Part shown: positions 31,300-38,951 of the stretch, one piece after another | How positions within the stretch are numbered: position 1 is the stretch's first letter | How the letters are laid out: each line of letters starts with the position of its first letter | Assembly (NCBI GenBank): GCA_016717335.1 | Contig: JADKFS010000001.1 | Coordinates: 372,001-436,000 of the forward strand | DNA: 64,000 nt | Reading direction: 5' to 3' | Source: Candidatus Ribeiella danica | GTDB taxonomy: Bacteria; Chloroflexota; Chloroflexia; Chloroflexales; Roseiflexaceae | The notes under the pieces: model-generated | What the model saw: the letters and a program-made list of their open reading frames with translations, nothing else | What the model was told of the DNA's origin: nothing | Database searches by the model: none | Translations under genes and position numbers: made by a program

Positions 31300-33390
31300 A
31301 TGTCCAGTCTCCAAGCCCCAAGTCCCAAGTCCCAAGTCCCAAGTCCCAAGTCCCAAGTCCCAAGTCCCAAGTCCCAAGTCCCAAGTCCCAAGTCCCAAGC
31401 CCCAAGCTCCAAGCCCCAAGGCCCAAGTCCCAAGTCCCAGGCACGGAGATACGGCTGGCTCGTCGCCGCTGCGGTCGCCGTCGCGATGCAGGCGCTGGCC
31501 GGTCACCCGCAGGTTCCCGTCTACACCGCGCTGGCGCTGGGCCTGTACGCGCTCGTCCGGGCGGTCGACCGCTGGCGCGCCGAGGGCGACTGGCGCTGGC
31601 TCTACCGGCTGCCGCTCACGCTCGCCGCGATCTACCTGCTCGGCTATGGCCTTGCGGCGATCCAGCTGATCCCGTGGGTCGAGCTGGGCAGCCGCTCGCC
31701 GCGCGCGGCCGGCGCCGCCTTCGAGTTCGTATTCGGCAACTCGGCCACCGGCGTCGACTGGCTGATGCTGCTGTTTCCCTACCTGTTCGGCTCGCTGCAG
31801 AACAACCCGTACGCCGGGCAGCCGGTCAACATCGCCACCGCCATCCAGATCTGGGAGCACGCCGCCTACGTCGGCAGCCTGCCGCTGGCCTTGGCCGCCT
31901 ATGCGCTGCTCGGCCTGTTTCCTCGTTCGCACGTTAGCAGGTTTTCACGTTGGAACGCTCGATCGACGATCAACAGCGGGGCGGATGGCAACGTTCCAAC
32001 GTTCCAACGTTCCAACGTTCCAACGTTGTACTTCGGGCTGCTGCTGCTCGGGGCCGTGCTGTTCGCGGCGGGCAGCCACACTCCCCTGGCCCGCCTGATC
32101 TACGCGGCGCCGGTGGTCGGCAAGCTGCGCGATGTCGAGCGGGCGATGGTGCTGGCCGATTTCGCGCTGGCTGCGCTGGCCGCGATCGGGATGCAGCGCG
32201 TGCTAGCGCTGGGCGCGCAGCCTCGCTCCTGGCGCCCCGCCCTGCTGGCGCTCGCGATCGTGATCGCGCTGCTGCCGCTCGGCGCCGTCCTGCTGGCGCG
32301 GCAGCCATCGGTACAGCAGGCGCTGCAGCTCCCGCCGCGCGCGATCGCCAACCTCCAGCTGTCGCGCCTGAACGCCGCCGTACCGGTCGCGCTCGGGCTA
32401 CTGAGCGCGGCGCTGCTGCTGTGGTGGAGCCGCCGGCCCGCGACGCGGCTGACCCAGGCGCTGGCGGCCGGCCTGGTCCTGCTCGACGTCGGGGGCTACG
32501 CCGCGGCGTTCAACCCGACCGCCGACCCGGGCCTCTACCAGCGGCGGCCGGACGTGCTGGCCGCACTGCCCGCCGACGCCGCGCCGTACCGCAAGGCCAC
32601 CTTTCTGCCGAACAACGACCTCGACAACCGCGCCGCACAGGAGACGCTGGCCGTCAGCTGGGGCATGGTCTACGGCGTCGAGGATATCAACGGCTTCAAC
32701 TCGCTCCAGCCGCGCCGCTACACCGACTACCTGGTCGGCCCCCAGGTCGGCGATGTGTCCTACGGCCAGCTGAGCGACGAGCGCCTGCTGCGGCCGGAGA
32801 GCCCGATCCTCAGCTCGCTGAACGTCAGGTACCTGCTCGTGCCGGCCGGCCTCCACCCCCAACTCGGCGAGCACTTCCGTCAGGTGTACCAGAGCGACGA
32901 GGTGCGGGTCTACGAGAACGTGCTGGCCTACCCGCGCGCCTACTTCGCCGACTCGGTGCGCGGCGAGGTCGACCCGGCCGCCGTGCTGCGCGCCGTCACG
33001 GCCGACGGCTTCGACGGCCGGCGCGTGGCGCTGGTCGAGTCGGCCGAGCCGCCGGCGCTGCCGCCACCGGCCTCGGACCAGGACCGCGTGGAGATCGCGC
33101 AGCGCTCGGCCAACCGGATCGCGCTGGCGACCAGCGCGGCCACGCCGCGCCTGCTGGTGCTGAGCGAGATGGACTTCCCCGGCTGGCGCGCCGCCGTCGA
33201 CGGGGCCGCGACGCCGATCTACACCACCAACTACCTGTTCCGCGGCGTCGTCGTGCCGCCGGGTGCACACACCGTCACCTTCGAGTACCGCCCCGTCTCG
33301 GCGCTGCTCGGCGCTGGGGTCTCGGCCGCGGCGCTGCTGGCGAGCCTGCTGCTGATTGTGGCGGGCCGCTCGTGGCGAAAGCTCAAATAG
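31300..33390 (+). CDS. YfhO-type membrane protein, C-terminal part
   Basis: 696 residues from ATG 31300; the frame is open from 31213. It begins with a repeat-encoded (PSPKSQV)n stretch, then about eight membrane segments with WLMLLFPYLFGS and VGKLRDVERAMVLADFAL, and a large C-terminal extracytoplasmic domain with typical YfhO features (LNVRYLLVP, YPRAYF, FPGWRAAVDG). Combined with the preceding fragment the length matches intact YfhO proteins (about 900 residues). A CGTTCCAA octamer array interrupts the coding sequence again at 31992. It overlaps the convergent SRPBCC gene by eight bases. Confidence 0.82.
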   Translation: MSSLQAPSPKSQVPSPKSQVPSPKSQVPSPKSQAPSSKPQGPSPKSQARRYGWLVAAAVAVAMQALAGHPQVPVYTALALGLYALVRAVDRWRAEGDWRWLYRLPLTLAAIYLLGYGLAAIQLIPWVELGSRSPRAAGAAFEFVFGNSATGVDWLMLLFPYLFGSLQNNPYAGQPVNIATAIQIWEHAAYVGSLPLALAAYALLGLFPRSHVSRFSRWNARSTINSGADGNVPTFQRSNVPTLYFGLLLLGAVLFAAGSHTPLARLIYAAPVVGKLRDVERAMVLADFALAALAAIGMQRVLALGAQPRSWRPALLALAIVIALLPLGAVLLARQPSVQQALQLPPRAIANLQLSRLNAAVPVALGLLSAALLLWWSRRPATRLTQALAAGLVLLDVGGYAAAFNPTADPGLYQRRPDVLAALPADAAPYRKATFLPNNDLDNRAAQETLAVSWGMVYGVEDINGFNSLQPRRYTDYLVGPQVGDVSYGQLSDERLLRPESPILSSLNVRYLLVPAGLHPQLGEHFRQVYQSDEVRVYENVLAYPRAYFADSVRGEVDPAAVLRAVTADGFDGRRVALVESAEPPALPPPASDQDRVEIAQRSANRIALATSAATPRLLVLSEMDFPGWRAAVDGAATPIYTTNYLFRGVVVPPGAHTVTFEYRPVSALLGAGVSAAALLASLLLIVAGRSWRKLK
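31311..31440. repeat. About 18 CCAAGTC heptamers inside the YfhO gene
   Basis: Tandem CCAAGTC (with CCAAGCC, CCAAGCT and CCAAGGC variants), about 130 bp. Read in any frame it encodes the same seven-residue unit PSPKSQV or its variants, with no stops, so copy number sets only the downstream frame. It is the second slippage-prone array in this gene. Confidence 0.92.
31992..32027. repeat. CGTTCCAA octamer array inside the YfhO gene
   Basis: Four and a half copies of CGTTCCAA, with an inverted TTGGAACG at 31950-31957 upstream. It encodes NVPTFQRSNVPT between two membrane segments. The same octamer family occurs near 61400-61450. Confidence 0.9.
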
Positions 33391-33859
33391 CGGAAAGCTG
33401 CACGCCGTGCCGTAGCAAGTGGTCGATCGCCCGCTCCCACGATCGAATCCACTCGGCGTAGTGCGCCTCGGTGAACGAGTCGACGTAGGCGTTTCCCTGC
33501 TCGCTCAAGGCCGTGAAGGTGTAGGCCACATCCGCGCGCGTCGCGCCGCCCTCGCCAGAGCAGGCGATGTCGATCCGCGCGATGTGCGATGCGGGGCGAA
33601 CGCGCACGTAGGCGATCCGGTAGGCGGCCGGGTCGAGTTCGACGATCGTCCATATCGACGGCTCTCCATCCTCGTGCGCGACAGTGAACACCGCGCCCCG
33701 CTCGATCGCGCCTGTCGCCGGGTAGATCATCGTCGGCGCCCAGCCCGCCGCCCAGCGCTGCTCTTCGATCGGTCCGAACAGCGGGAACGCGATGTCCGGC
33801 GGCGCGGCGATGCGCAGGGAGCCGGATCGAGCCACGCGGCTGAACACTTGGGGTTGCAT
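33383..33859 (-). CDS. SRPBCC-fold protein
   Basis: A 158-residue START/polyketide-cyclase-like (SRPBCC) protein. SLRIAAPPDIAFPLFGPIEEQRWAA and the central beta strands (GAVFTVAHEDGEPSIWTIVELDP, shown in two parts in the protein) fit the helix-grip fold for hydrophobic ligands. The start at 33859 has GGAG seven bases upstream; ATG 33886, overlapping the upstream stop, is an alternative. It forms a two-gene unit with the small protein upstream. The ligand is unknown. Confidence 0.8.
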   Translation of the reverse strand: MQPQVFSRVARSGSLRIAAPPDIAFPLFGPIEEQRWAAGWAPTMIYPATGAIERGAVFTVAHEDGEPSIWTIVELDPAAYRIAYVRVRPASHIARIDIACSGEGGATRADVAYTFTALSEQGNAYVDSFTEAHYAEWIRSWERAIDHLLRHGVQLSAI

Positions 33860-33885
33860 GACGTTCTCCTTCGGTTCAAATGGCA

Positions 33886-34185
33886 TCACTTCTGATCCTC
33901 GTGCGGCCGCTCCGGGAAGCGATGACTCGCGCTCGCGTCGTAGTCCATGCCATAGACCTGCTTGAGCTGCTCGACGCGCTGCAGCGTGTCCGGGTCGAAT
34001 GGCGGCCGGCTCTCGAAGGCGTGCAGAACGATGCCCTCCAGCAGGTCGCCGAGCGAAATGTCGAGGAGCTCGGCCAGGCCCTTCAGCACCTTGACCATGC
34101 GCTTCTCCATGCGCGCGCCGATCTGCACGCGCTCGGCGAACGGGTTGATCGCGCCGCCCGCGCTGTCGTGCGCTGATTCAGTCAT
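33886..34185 (-). CDS. Small helical protein, possible ribbon-helix-helix-type regulator
   Basis: 99 residues. The segment VQIGARMEKRMVKVLKGL followed by AELLDISLGDLLEGIVLHAFE resembles a short strand plus two helices of MetJ/Arc-type ribbon-helix-helix proteins, but this is not a firm match. AAAGGA precedes the ATG. A perfect 16-bp-arm palindrome (34262-34297) with a -10 element lies upstream, consistent with autoregulation. The stop overlaps a possible start of the SRPBCC gene. Confidence 0.65.
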   Translation of the reverse strand: MTESAHDSAGGAINPFAERVQIGARMEKRMVKVLKGLAELLDISLGDLLEGIVLHAFESRPPFDPDTLQRVEQLKQVYGMDYDASASHRFPERPHEDQK

Positions 34186-34199
34186 ACGTCCTTTCCTCC

Positions 34200-34260
34200 T
34201 GGTTCACCAGGAGGTGAGGACGTGCATCGCGCCAGATCACGCTCGCCCCTTGGTGAACCA
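34200..34260. promoter_or_regulatory. TGGTTCACCA inverted repeat in the leader
   Basis: TGGTTCACCA (34200-34209) and its exact complement TGGTGAACCA (34251-34260) flank the 5' leader between the palindrome and the start codon. They could be a second operator or an RNA hairpin with a 41-nt loop. Confidence 0.55.
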
Positions 34261-34261
34261 A

Positions 34262-34297
34262 CATGTTATAATGTTACATTGGTAACATTATAACATG
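34262..34297. promoter_or_regulatory. Perfect palindrome with two divergent TATAAT boxes (putative operator-promoter)
   Basis: CATGTTATAATGTTAC and its exact complement are separated by ATTG. Each arm contains TATAAT, one per strand. The minus-strand box has ATTACA 18 bp upstream as a plausible -35. It is AT-rich in a GC-rich genome and lies 77 bases from the small regulator-like gene. Confidence 0.8.
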
Positions 34298-34641
34298 GGA
34301 TAGACATTACTGTAATTCTAAGAGATTTTCGAATACATAACTGTTCCACTGGGCTAGTTAAAAAGCGGCCGGCACGACCGCCCGCTGCTCGATTCCAGTC
34401 GAACAGTGAGTCTGCTCGCCGCCCCGCGCCTCGCTATGCTATAGTACTGGCCGAATGAAGGGGCCAAACTCTGGCATCAGGCGACGGTCGCCGTGCGATC
34501 GTCGCCTGATGCCAAAACAATCCCCCCTCTCCCGTGGCGACGGGAGCGGGGGCAGGGGGGAGAGGGCCTGCGGCGCACCAGAATGCGCTTGAGCAAGACA
34601 CTATCCTCGAAAGAGAGAAGAGTAACCGAAAGGCAACACGA
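34298..34641. other. 344-bp gap: nothing clear, then dispersed repeat
   Basis: The first part is AT-richer and shows no gene. From 34472 a 15-bp inverted repeat (34472-34486 with 34500-34514, loop of 13) leads into a C-rich/G-rich dispersed repeat ending near 34570. AAAGG precedes the next gene's ATG. Confidence 0.6.
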
Positions 34642-35859
34642 ATGCCAACTGAAATCATCCAGCTGCTCGGCTTCGACGGACCGAACCTGCACGGCCCGCA
34701 GCCGGGCGTGTTCCTGAAAGTGCGCTCCGACAAGGACCGCAGCCGCCGGCTGAAGGACGCCCTGAAGGACGGCGCCCAGAGCGTCGGCATGGTCCTGGGC
34801 TACCTGGGGGTCGAGACCGAGCCGGGGGGCGGCGGGTATATCATCGGCGCGAGCTTCTCCACGCCCACGCCCGCGATCGGCGTCGAGCTGGCGCGCTACA
34901 TCGTCGAGGGGCTTAACCGCAAGGAGGCCGGCGACGAGGAGTGGGACGCCGAGGGGCCGCTGTGGGATCTGCAGAAGCGTCGCCGCACGGAAGCGCTCCC
35001 GCTGCAGGCGCTCCAGCTCACCGCCGAGGCCGCGTCGCGCGGCATCCCCACGCTCATGCGCGTGGATGGGCAGGTGCAGCTTGGCCACGGCGCGCGCGGC
35101 TGGGCCTTCGACCCGTCGCAGCTCAAGAGCCGCACCGGCGCCGGCGCGCTCGCAGACGATGAGGTTGGGATCGGGCCGCCGCCGTTCGCGCGCTCGGAGT
35201 CCGCGCTCGACGCGCCATGGGATCGGCTCGGCCCCATCCCGATTCTGGCCGTGTCGGGCGGGCAGGGGCGCGACATCGCCGCCAGTCTGATCGCGGCCAC
35301 GCTGCACGCCCAGGACCAGGCCACCAGCCTGAGCCCCGCGGCCGACTACGACGCAACCCGCGAGCTGCTGGCCGAGCCCAACGCGGCGATCGCGGTCGTC
35401 GGACTTACGCCCGAGGGGATCGCCCGGCGCGGGCTGGCGTTCGAGCGCTGCGCCTACAGCGCGATCACCGAGCTGCCGACCGAGCTGCCGGCCGAGGTGG
35501 CCGACCGCGCGGAGCTGGCGCGCGTGCTTGGCGTGCCCATGCTGCTGACCGACCCGGCCGGGCGCGTGGCGCTCAACGCCGACGTGCCCGAGATCGTGGC
35601 GCTGGCCGAGTACGCGCCCTGCCCGATCATCTACACCAGCGCCGCCCAAGCGAATCCGCTGGTCGTCTTTCACTGCGCCGAGGGCGGCCAGGCGCTGTTC
35701 GTCCGCGACGGCGCCGTGATCGCAGCCAGCGGCGCGAGCGAGCAGGCCGTCGCCGCCGCGACGCTGCCGCCCGATCAGCTGGCCGGCGTGCTGGCCGGGC
35801 TCGCGCTGCTCTGGGCGGTCGGGCTCACGTGGGAGCAGATCACCGCGATGGCCGGCTGA
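34642..35859 (+). CDS. Cyanophycin-synthetase-like protein lacking ATP-grasp and Mur P-loop
   Basis: 405 residues; real cyanophycin synthetases are about 870. The start IIQLLGFDGPNLHGPQPGV resembles the CphA N-domain, and MRVDGQVQLGHGARGWAFD matches the segment that leads into ATP-grasp. The ATP-grasp core is missing. ILAVSGGQGRDIAASLIAAT aligns with the Mur-ligase ILAVTGTNGKTT but has lost the Lys/Thr P-loop. VVGLTPEGIARRGLAFERC matches the CphA ARGGILRRGLAFDRCD region. It is probably a non-enzymatic paralogue; the role is unknown. Confidence 0.65.
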   Translation: MPTEIIQLLGFDGPNLHGPQPGVFLKVRSDKDRSRRLKDALKDGAQSVGMVLGYLGVETEPGGGGYIIGASFSTPTPAIGVELARYIVEGLNRKEAGDEEWDAEGPLWDLQKRRRTEALPLQALQLTAEAASRGIPTLMRVDGQVQLGHGARGWAFDPSQLKSRTGAGALADDEVGIGPPPFARSESALDAPWDRLGPIPILAVSGGQGRDIAASLIAATLHAQDQATSLSPAADYDATRELLAEPNAAIAVVGLTPEGIARRGLAFERCAYSAITELPTELPAEVADRAELARVLGVPMLLTDPAGRVALNADVPEIVALAEYAPCPIIYTSAAQANPLVVFHCAEGGQALFVRDGAVIAASGASEQAVAAATLPPDQLAGVLAGLALLWAVGLTWEQITAMAG

Positions 35860-35964
35860 AGCGCTTGACAGAGGTAGGCAGGGTGGCGAGCTCGACAGAG
35901 CCGCAACCGCCACCCCGCTTCCAGCATCGCCCGCTCTCCCGCCTGGGGAGCGGAAATATGGCTG

Positions 35965-36005
35965 GCGACGGGATGCGGCGCGCAGAGCGCGCCGCATCCC
36001 GTCGT
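35965..36005. repeat. 18-19-bp inverted repeat with AGA loop
   Basis: Arms at 35966-35983 and 35987-36004 are perfectly complementary (one further G-T pair outside). It is followed by a C-rich dispersed repeat to about 36055. It lies between the CphA-like gene and the convergent DUF35 gene. Confidence 0.85.
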
Positions 36006-36082
36006 CATGAATCGACCCCCTCCCCGGGCGCGGGGAGGGGGCAGGGGGAGGGGAACCATCGCGGACATCCTGTCGAGAGGCC

Positions 36083-36478
36083 CTAGCCGGCCAACCGCGG
36101 CCTGAACTTGTACCCGTAGATCAGCAGCCCGTCCGGCCCCAGGTCGCGCAGCCGCCGCGTCACCATCTCGACCGGCAGGTCGATCGCGACCTGATCGGGG
36201 TCGCAGTCGGTCAGCTGCGCGGTAACCACCGGCCCCTCGGCCAGCTTGACCAGCGCCACCATGTAGGGCGCCTGATCCTCGTAGCCGTCTGGCGGCTGCC
36301 GAACCACCGAGAACGAATAGATCCTGCCGGCGCCGCTGAGGGTGTAGGGCTCCCACTCGTCGGCGCGATCGCCGATCGCGGACTCGGGCGGGAAGCGCAC
36401 CTCGCCGCTGGGCCGGTGTCGCAGCCCCTCCAGCCGGTATCGCGCGGCGCGCTGGCGCCAGTGTTTCGCGAGATCCAT
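36083..36478 (-). CDS. DUF35 OB-fold protein without zinc-ribbon cysteines
   Basis: 131 residues. The OB-fold part (RIYSFSVVRQPPDGYEDQAP, then VALVKLAEGPVVTAQL) is clear DUF35. The N-terminal rubredoxin-like ribbon that normally carries CxxC pairs is present in outline (YRLEGLRHRPSGEVRFPP) but has no cysteine. In archaea DUF35 proteins bridge thiolase and HMG-CoA synthase. Here the gene is last in an operon with both; 12 bases separate it from the thiolase-like gene. Confidence 0.85.
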   Translation of the reverse strand: MDLAKHWRQRAARYRLEGLRHRPSGEVRFPPESAIGDRADEWEPYTLSGAGRIYSFSVVRQPPDGYEDQAPYMVALVKLAEGPVVTAQLTDCDPDQVAIDLPVEMVTRRLRDLGPDGLLIYGYKFRPRLAG

Positions 36479-36490
36479 GCGATATCTCCT

Positions 36491-37645
36491 CTACTCTGCA
36501 ACAAGGATGTGCGTCGCCGCCGTCGCGCCGATGCCGCCCAGGCACTGCGCCAGCGCCACCCGCGCGCCGGCCACCTGGGCCTTGCCCGCCCCGCCGCGCA
36601 GCTGCTGCACCAGCTCGGCCACCTGGTAGACGCCGTTCGCGCCCACCGTGTCGCCGCGCGCCTTGCAGCCGCCGCCGGTCGCCAGCGGCGTCGCGCCGCC
36701 GAGGGTGATCGCGCCCTCACGGGCCAGCTGCACGCCGGCCCCGCGCTCGGCGAAGCCGCAGGCCTCCAGCGCCAGCGCCGCCGCGATGCCGTGCGGGTCG
36801 GTCAGCTCGAGCACCTGCACGTCGCTTTTCGCCAGCCCCGCGCCGCGCAGCGCCGCCGCGGACGAGCGCGCCGCCGCGTCGAGCCACAGCGGGTCGCGCC
36901 GCGCGTGCAGCGCCGGTGCGTCCGTCGCCACGGCCGAGCCCGCGATCCGCACCAGCGGCCGGCCCAGCTCGCGCGCCAGTCCCTCGCCGGCCAGTAGCAG
37001 CACCGCCGCACCATCCGCCGCCGTCGCGCAGTCGAGCATGCCCAGCGGGTCGGCCACCGGCGCGGCCGTGCGGACCTTGTCGGCGCTGATCGAGAAGCGG
37101 TAGAGCGCCCGCGGGTTTGCCGCGCCATTGGCGTGCGCGTTGACCGGGAAGGGCGCGAAGTCGGCCGCGTCGTAGCCGTACTGGTGCATGTAGCGCCGCA
37201 TCAGCAGCGCCCACTGCGCCGTCGCGGTCGTGCCGTGCAGCGCCTCCCAGTCGACATCGCCCGCCAGCGCCTGAGCGGCGTCCAGCCGGCCGTCGAGCAC
37301 ATCGGTGACCTTCTCGACGCCCACGACCGCGACGAGGTCGTACGCGCCGCTCGCGACCGCCAGGTAGGCCTGCCGCAGCGCCACACCGCCCGAGGCGCCC
37401 GAGGCATCCACGGCAAACGCCTCGGCCCCGCGCAGGCCGACCGCCGTGGCGATCGCCGCGCCCATCTGGCTCTGCAGGTGCAGCGCGGCGCCCAGGGCAT
37501 TCGCGACGTACAGCGCGCCGATATGCCCCAGCGCGATCTCGCCAAGCGCACCCGCGAGCGCCTCCTGCGCCAGCGAGCCGGCCGTGCGGTCCCAGTGCTC
37601 GGCGACCCGCGTCTGACCCGCTCCAACAATATAGACATTCCGCAT
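36491..37645 (-). CDS. Thiolase-superfamily (SCP2/archaeal type) protein lacking the canonical catalytic residues
   Basis: 384 residues, with the archaeal SCP2-thiolase outline (VYIVGAGQTRVAEHW, GGVALRQAYLAVASG, VVGVEKVTDVL). At the nucleophile the usual ACASGG reads SGASGG, so Cys is Gly. The GHPxGATG motif reads GDTVGANG, so the catalytic His is Asp. The HDAF-type His is also changed (TDPHGI). It is therefore not expected to work as a normal acetoacetyl-CoA thiolase. Ltp2-type aldolases have the same fold, lack the Cys and pair with DUF35 proteins; a similar role is inference. Confidence 0.85.
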   Translation of the reverse strand: MRNVYIVGAGQTRVAEHWDRTAGSLAQEALAGALGEIALGHIGALYVANALGAALHLQSQMGAAIATAVGLRGAEAFAVDASGASGGVALRQAYLAVASGAYDLVAVVGVEKVTDVLDGRLDAAQALAGDVDWEALHGTTATAQWALLMRRYMHQYGYDAADFAPFPVNAHANGAANPRALYRFSISADKVRTAAPVADPLGMLDCATAADGAAVLLLAGEGLARELGRPLVRIAGSAVATDAPALHARRDPLWLDAAARSSAAALRGAGLAKSDVQVLELTDPHGIAAALALEACGFAERGAGVQLAREGAITLGGATPLATGGGCKARGDTVGANGVYQVAELVQQLRGGAGKAQVAGARVALAQCLGGIGATAATHILVAE

Positions 37646-37729
37646 GATTCAGCTCCTAGATATGGTTCTTCCGAACGTTACAGTTCGGGGTATGGTCGGG
37701 AGGTAGCCAAGCCATCTCTCGACCCCATC

Positions 37730-37774
37730 TTGGGGTGGTGTGGAGGGGTCGTTGGCCCCTCCACACCACCCCAA
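37730..37774. repeat. Perfect 19-bp inverted repeat with 7-nt loop
   Basis: Arms 37730-37748 and 37756-37774, loop TCGTTGG, no mismatches and no T-run. It lies between the HMG-CoA synthase and thiolase-like genes of one minus-strand operon, so it could affect relative expression or RNA processing. Confidence 0.9.
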
Positions 37775-37784
37775 AGGACAAAGA

Positions 37785-38834
37785 TCATTCCATGACGAGC
37801 TTGCCGCGCCACTTCGCGTAGATGGCGTAGTCCACGAACTTCTCGCGCGCCAGGTAGGCCGACGTGAGCGGAGCACGCCCGCGGCGCTCTACGATCGCGT
37901 CGGTGACCTGCAGCGCGTAGGCATCCGAGCCGGCGCCGGAGCCATACGAGGTGACGAAGATCGTCTCGCCCGGCTGCGCCACGTCGAGGATCGCGCATAG
38001 GCCCAGTAGCGCCGCCGCCGAGTAGGTGTTGCCGATCTTCGGCGAGAGCAGGCCCGGCGCGAGCTGCTGCGGCGTGAAGCCGAGCTGCTTGCCCACCGCC
38101 TGCGGGAAGCGGCTGTTCGGCTGGTGAAACACCGCGTAGGTGTAGTCGCTCGCCTTCGTGCCGAGCTGCTCGAGCAGGTGCGTCGCCGCGCTGCGGATCT
38201 GTCCGAAGTAGGCCGGCTCGCCGGTGAAGCGGTTGCCGTGCACCGGGTAGGCCCGGTCGGCGCGCCGGAAGAAGTCGGGCGTGTCGTGGACGTACGAGCA
38301 GGTCGCCTCGATCGTCGCCAGCGCATCCTCGGCCGGGCCGATCAGCAGCGCCGCCGCTCCGGCCGCCGCCGTATACTCAAGCGCGTCGCCGGGCCGGCCC
38401 TGCGCCGTGTCCGCGCCGATCGCCAGCACATACTCCGCCATCCCGCTGCCGACCATGCCCATGCCGGCCGTCAGCGCCTCCGAGCCGGCCTTGCAGGCGA
38501 ACTCCCAGTCGGCCGCGCTGACCCAGGGCGTCGCGCCGAGCGCCTCGGCCACGATCGTGCCGGAGGGCTTGACCGAGTAGGGGTGGCTCTCGCTGCCGAC
38601 CCACACCGCCGAGAGCGACTCCCCGCCGACGCCGGCGCGCGACAGCGCGTGGCGCGCGGCCTCCGTCGCCATCGTGATCGTGTCTTCGTCCGGCCCGGGG
38701 ACGCTCTTCGAGTCGACCGGAACACCGCCCTGCCCGTCGGCCCAGATCCGGGCGATCTCACGCGCAGCGATGCGGTAGCGCGGGATGTAGGCGCCGTAAC
38801 CGGCGATGCCGACCGGCCTGTTGGGACGCATCAT
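37785..38834 (-). CDS. Hydroxymethylglutaryl-CoA synthase, archaeal type
   Basis: 349 residues, short archaeal-type HMGCS. It condenses acetoacetyl-CoA with acetyl-CoA. Catalytic residues are intact: Glu in VGSESHPYSVKPS, Cys in WEFACKAGSEAL, His in VFHQPNSRFP. The C-terminal GSGAGSDAY glycine loop is present. GGAGG precedes two adjacent ATG codons (38834, 38831); the first is used. It is in the mevalonate operon, 117 bases after HMG-CoA reductase. Confidence 0.93.
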   Translation of the reverse strand: MMRPNRPVGIAGYGAYIPRYRIAAREIARIWADGQGGVPVDSKSVPGPDEDTITMATEAARHALSRAGVGGESLSAVWVGSESHPYSVKPSGTIVAEALGATPWVSAADWEFACKAGSEALTAGMGMVGSGMAEYVLAIGADTAQGRPGDALEYTAAAGAAALLIGPAEDALATIEATCSYVHDTPDFFRRADRAYPVHGNRFTGEPAYFGQIRSAATHLLEQLGTKASDYTYAVFHQPNSRFPQAVGKQLGFTPQQLAPGLLSPKIGNTYSAAALLGLCAILDVAQPGETIFVTSYGSGAGSDAYALQVTDAIVERRGRAPLTSAYLAREKFVDYAIYAKWRGKLVME

Positions 38835-38951
38835 GTTGCCTCCTGAGGTTGATTGGTACCTTCGTCGCAATTCGCGGGCATACGAAAACATGAGGCGAGC
38901 CACACTGTCGTTGCTCGCCCCAATGCCAGCAGCCAGCGTACGGGAAAAGTG

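Noticed and set aside
31300..33390. Two separate genes instead of one split YfhO gene
   Set aside because: The second part starts inside a repeat with no ribosome site, and both parts together match one family's domain order and length.
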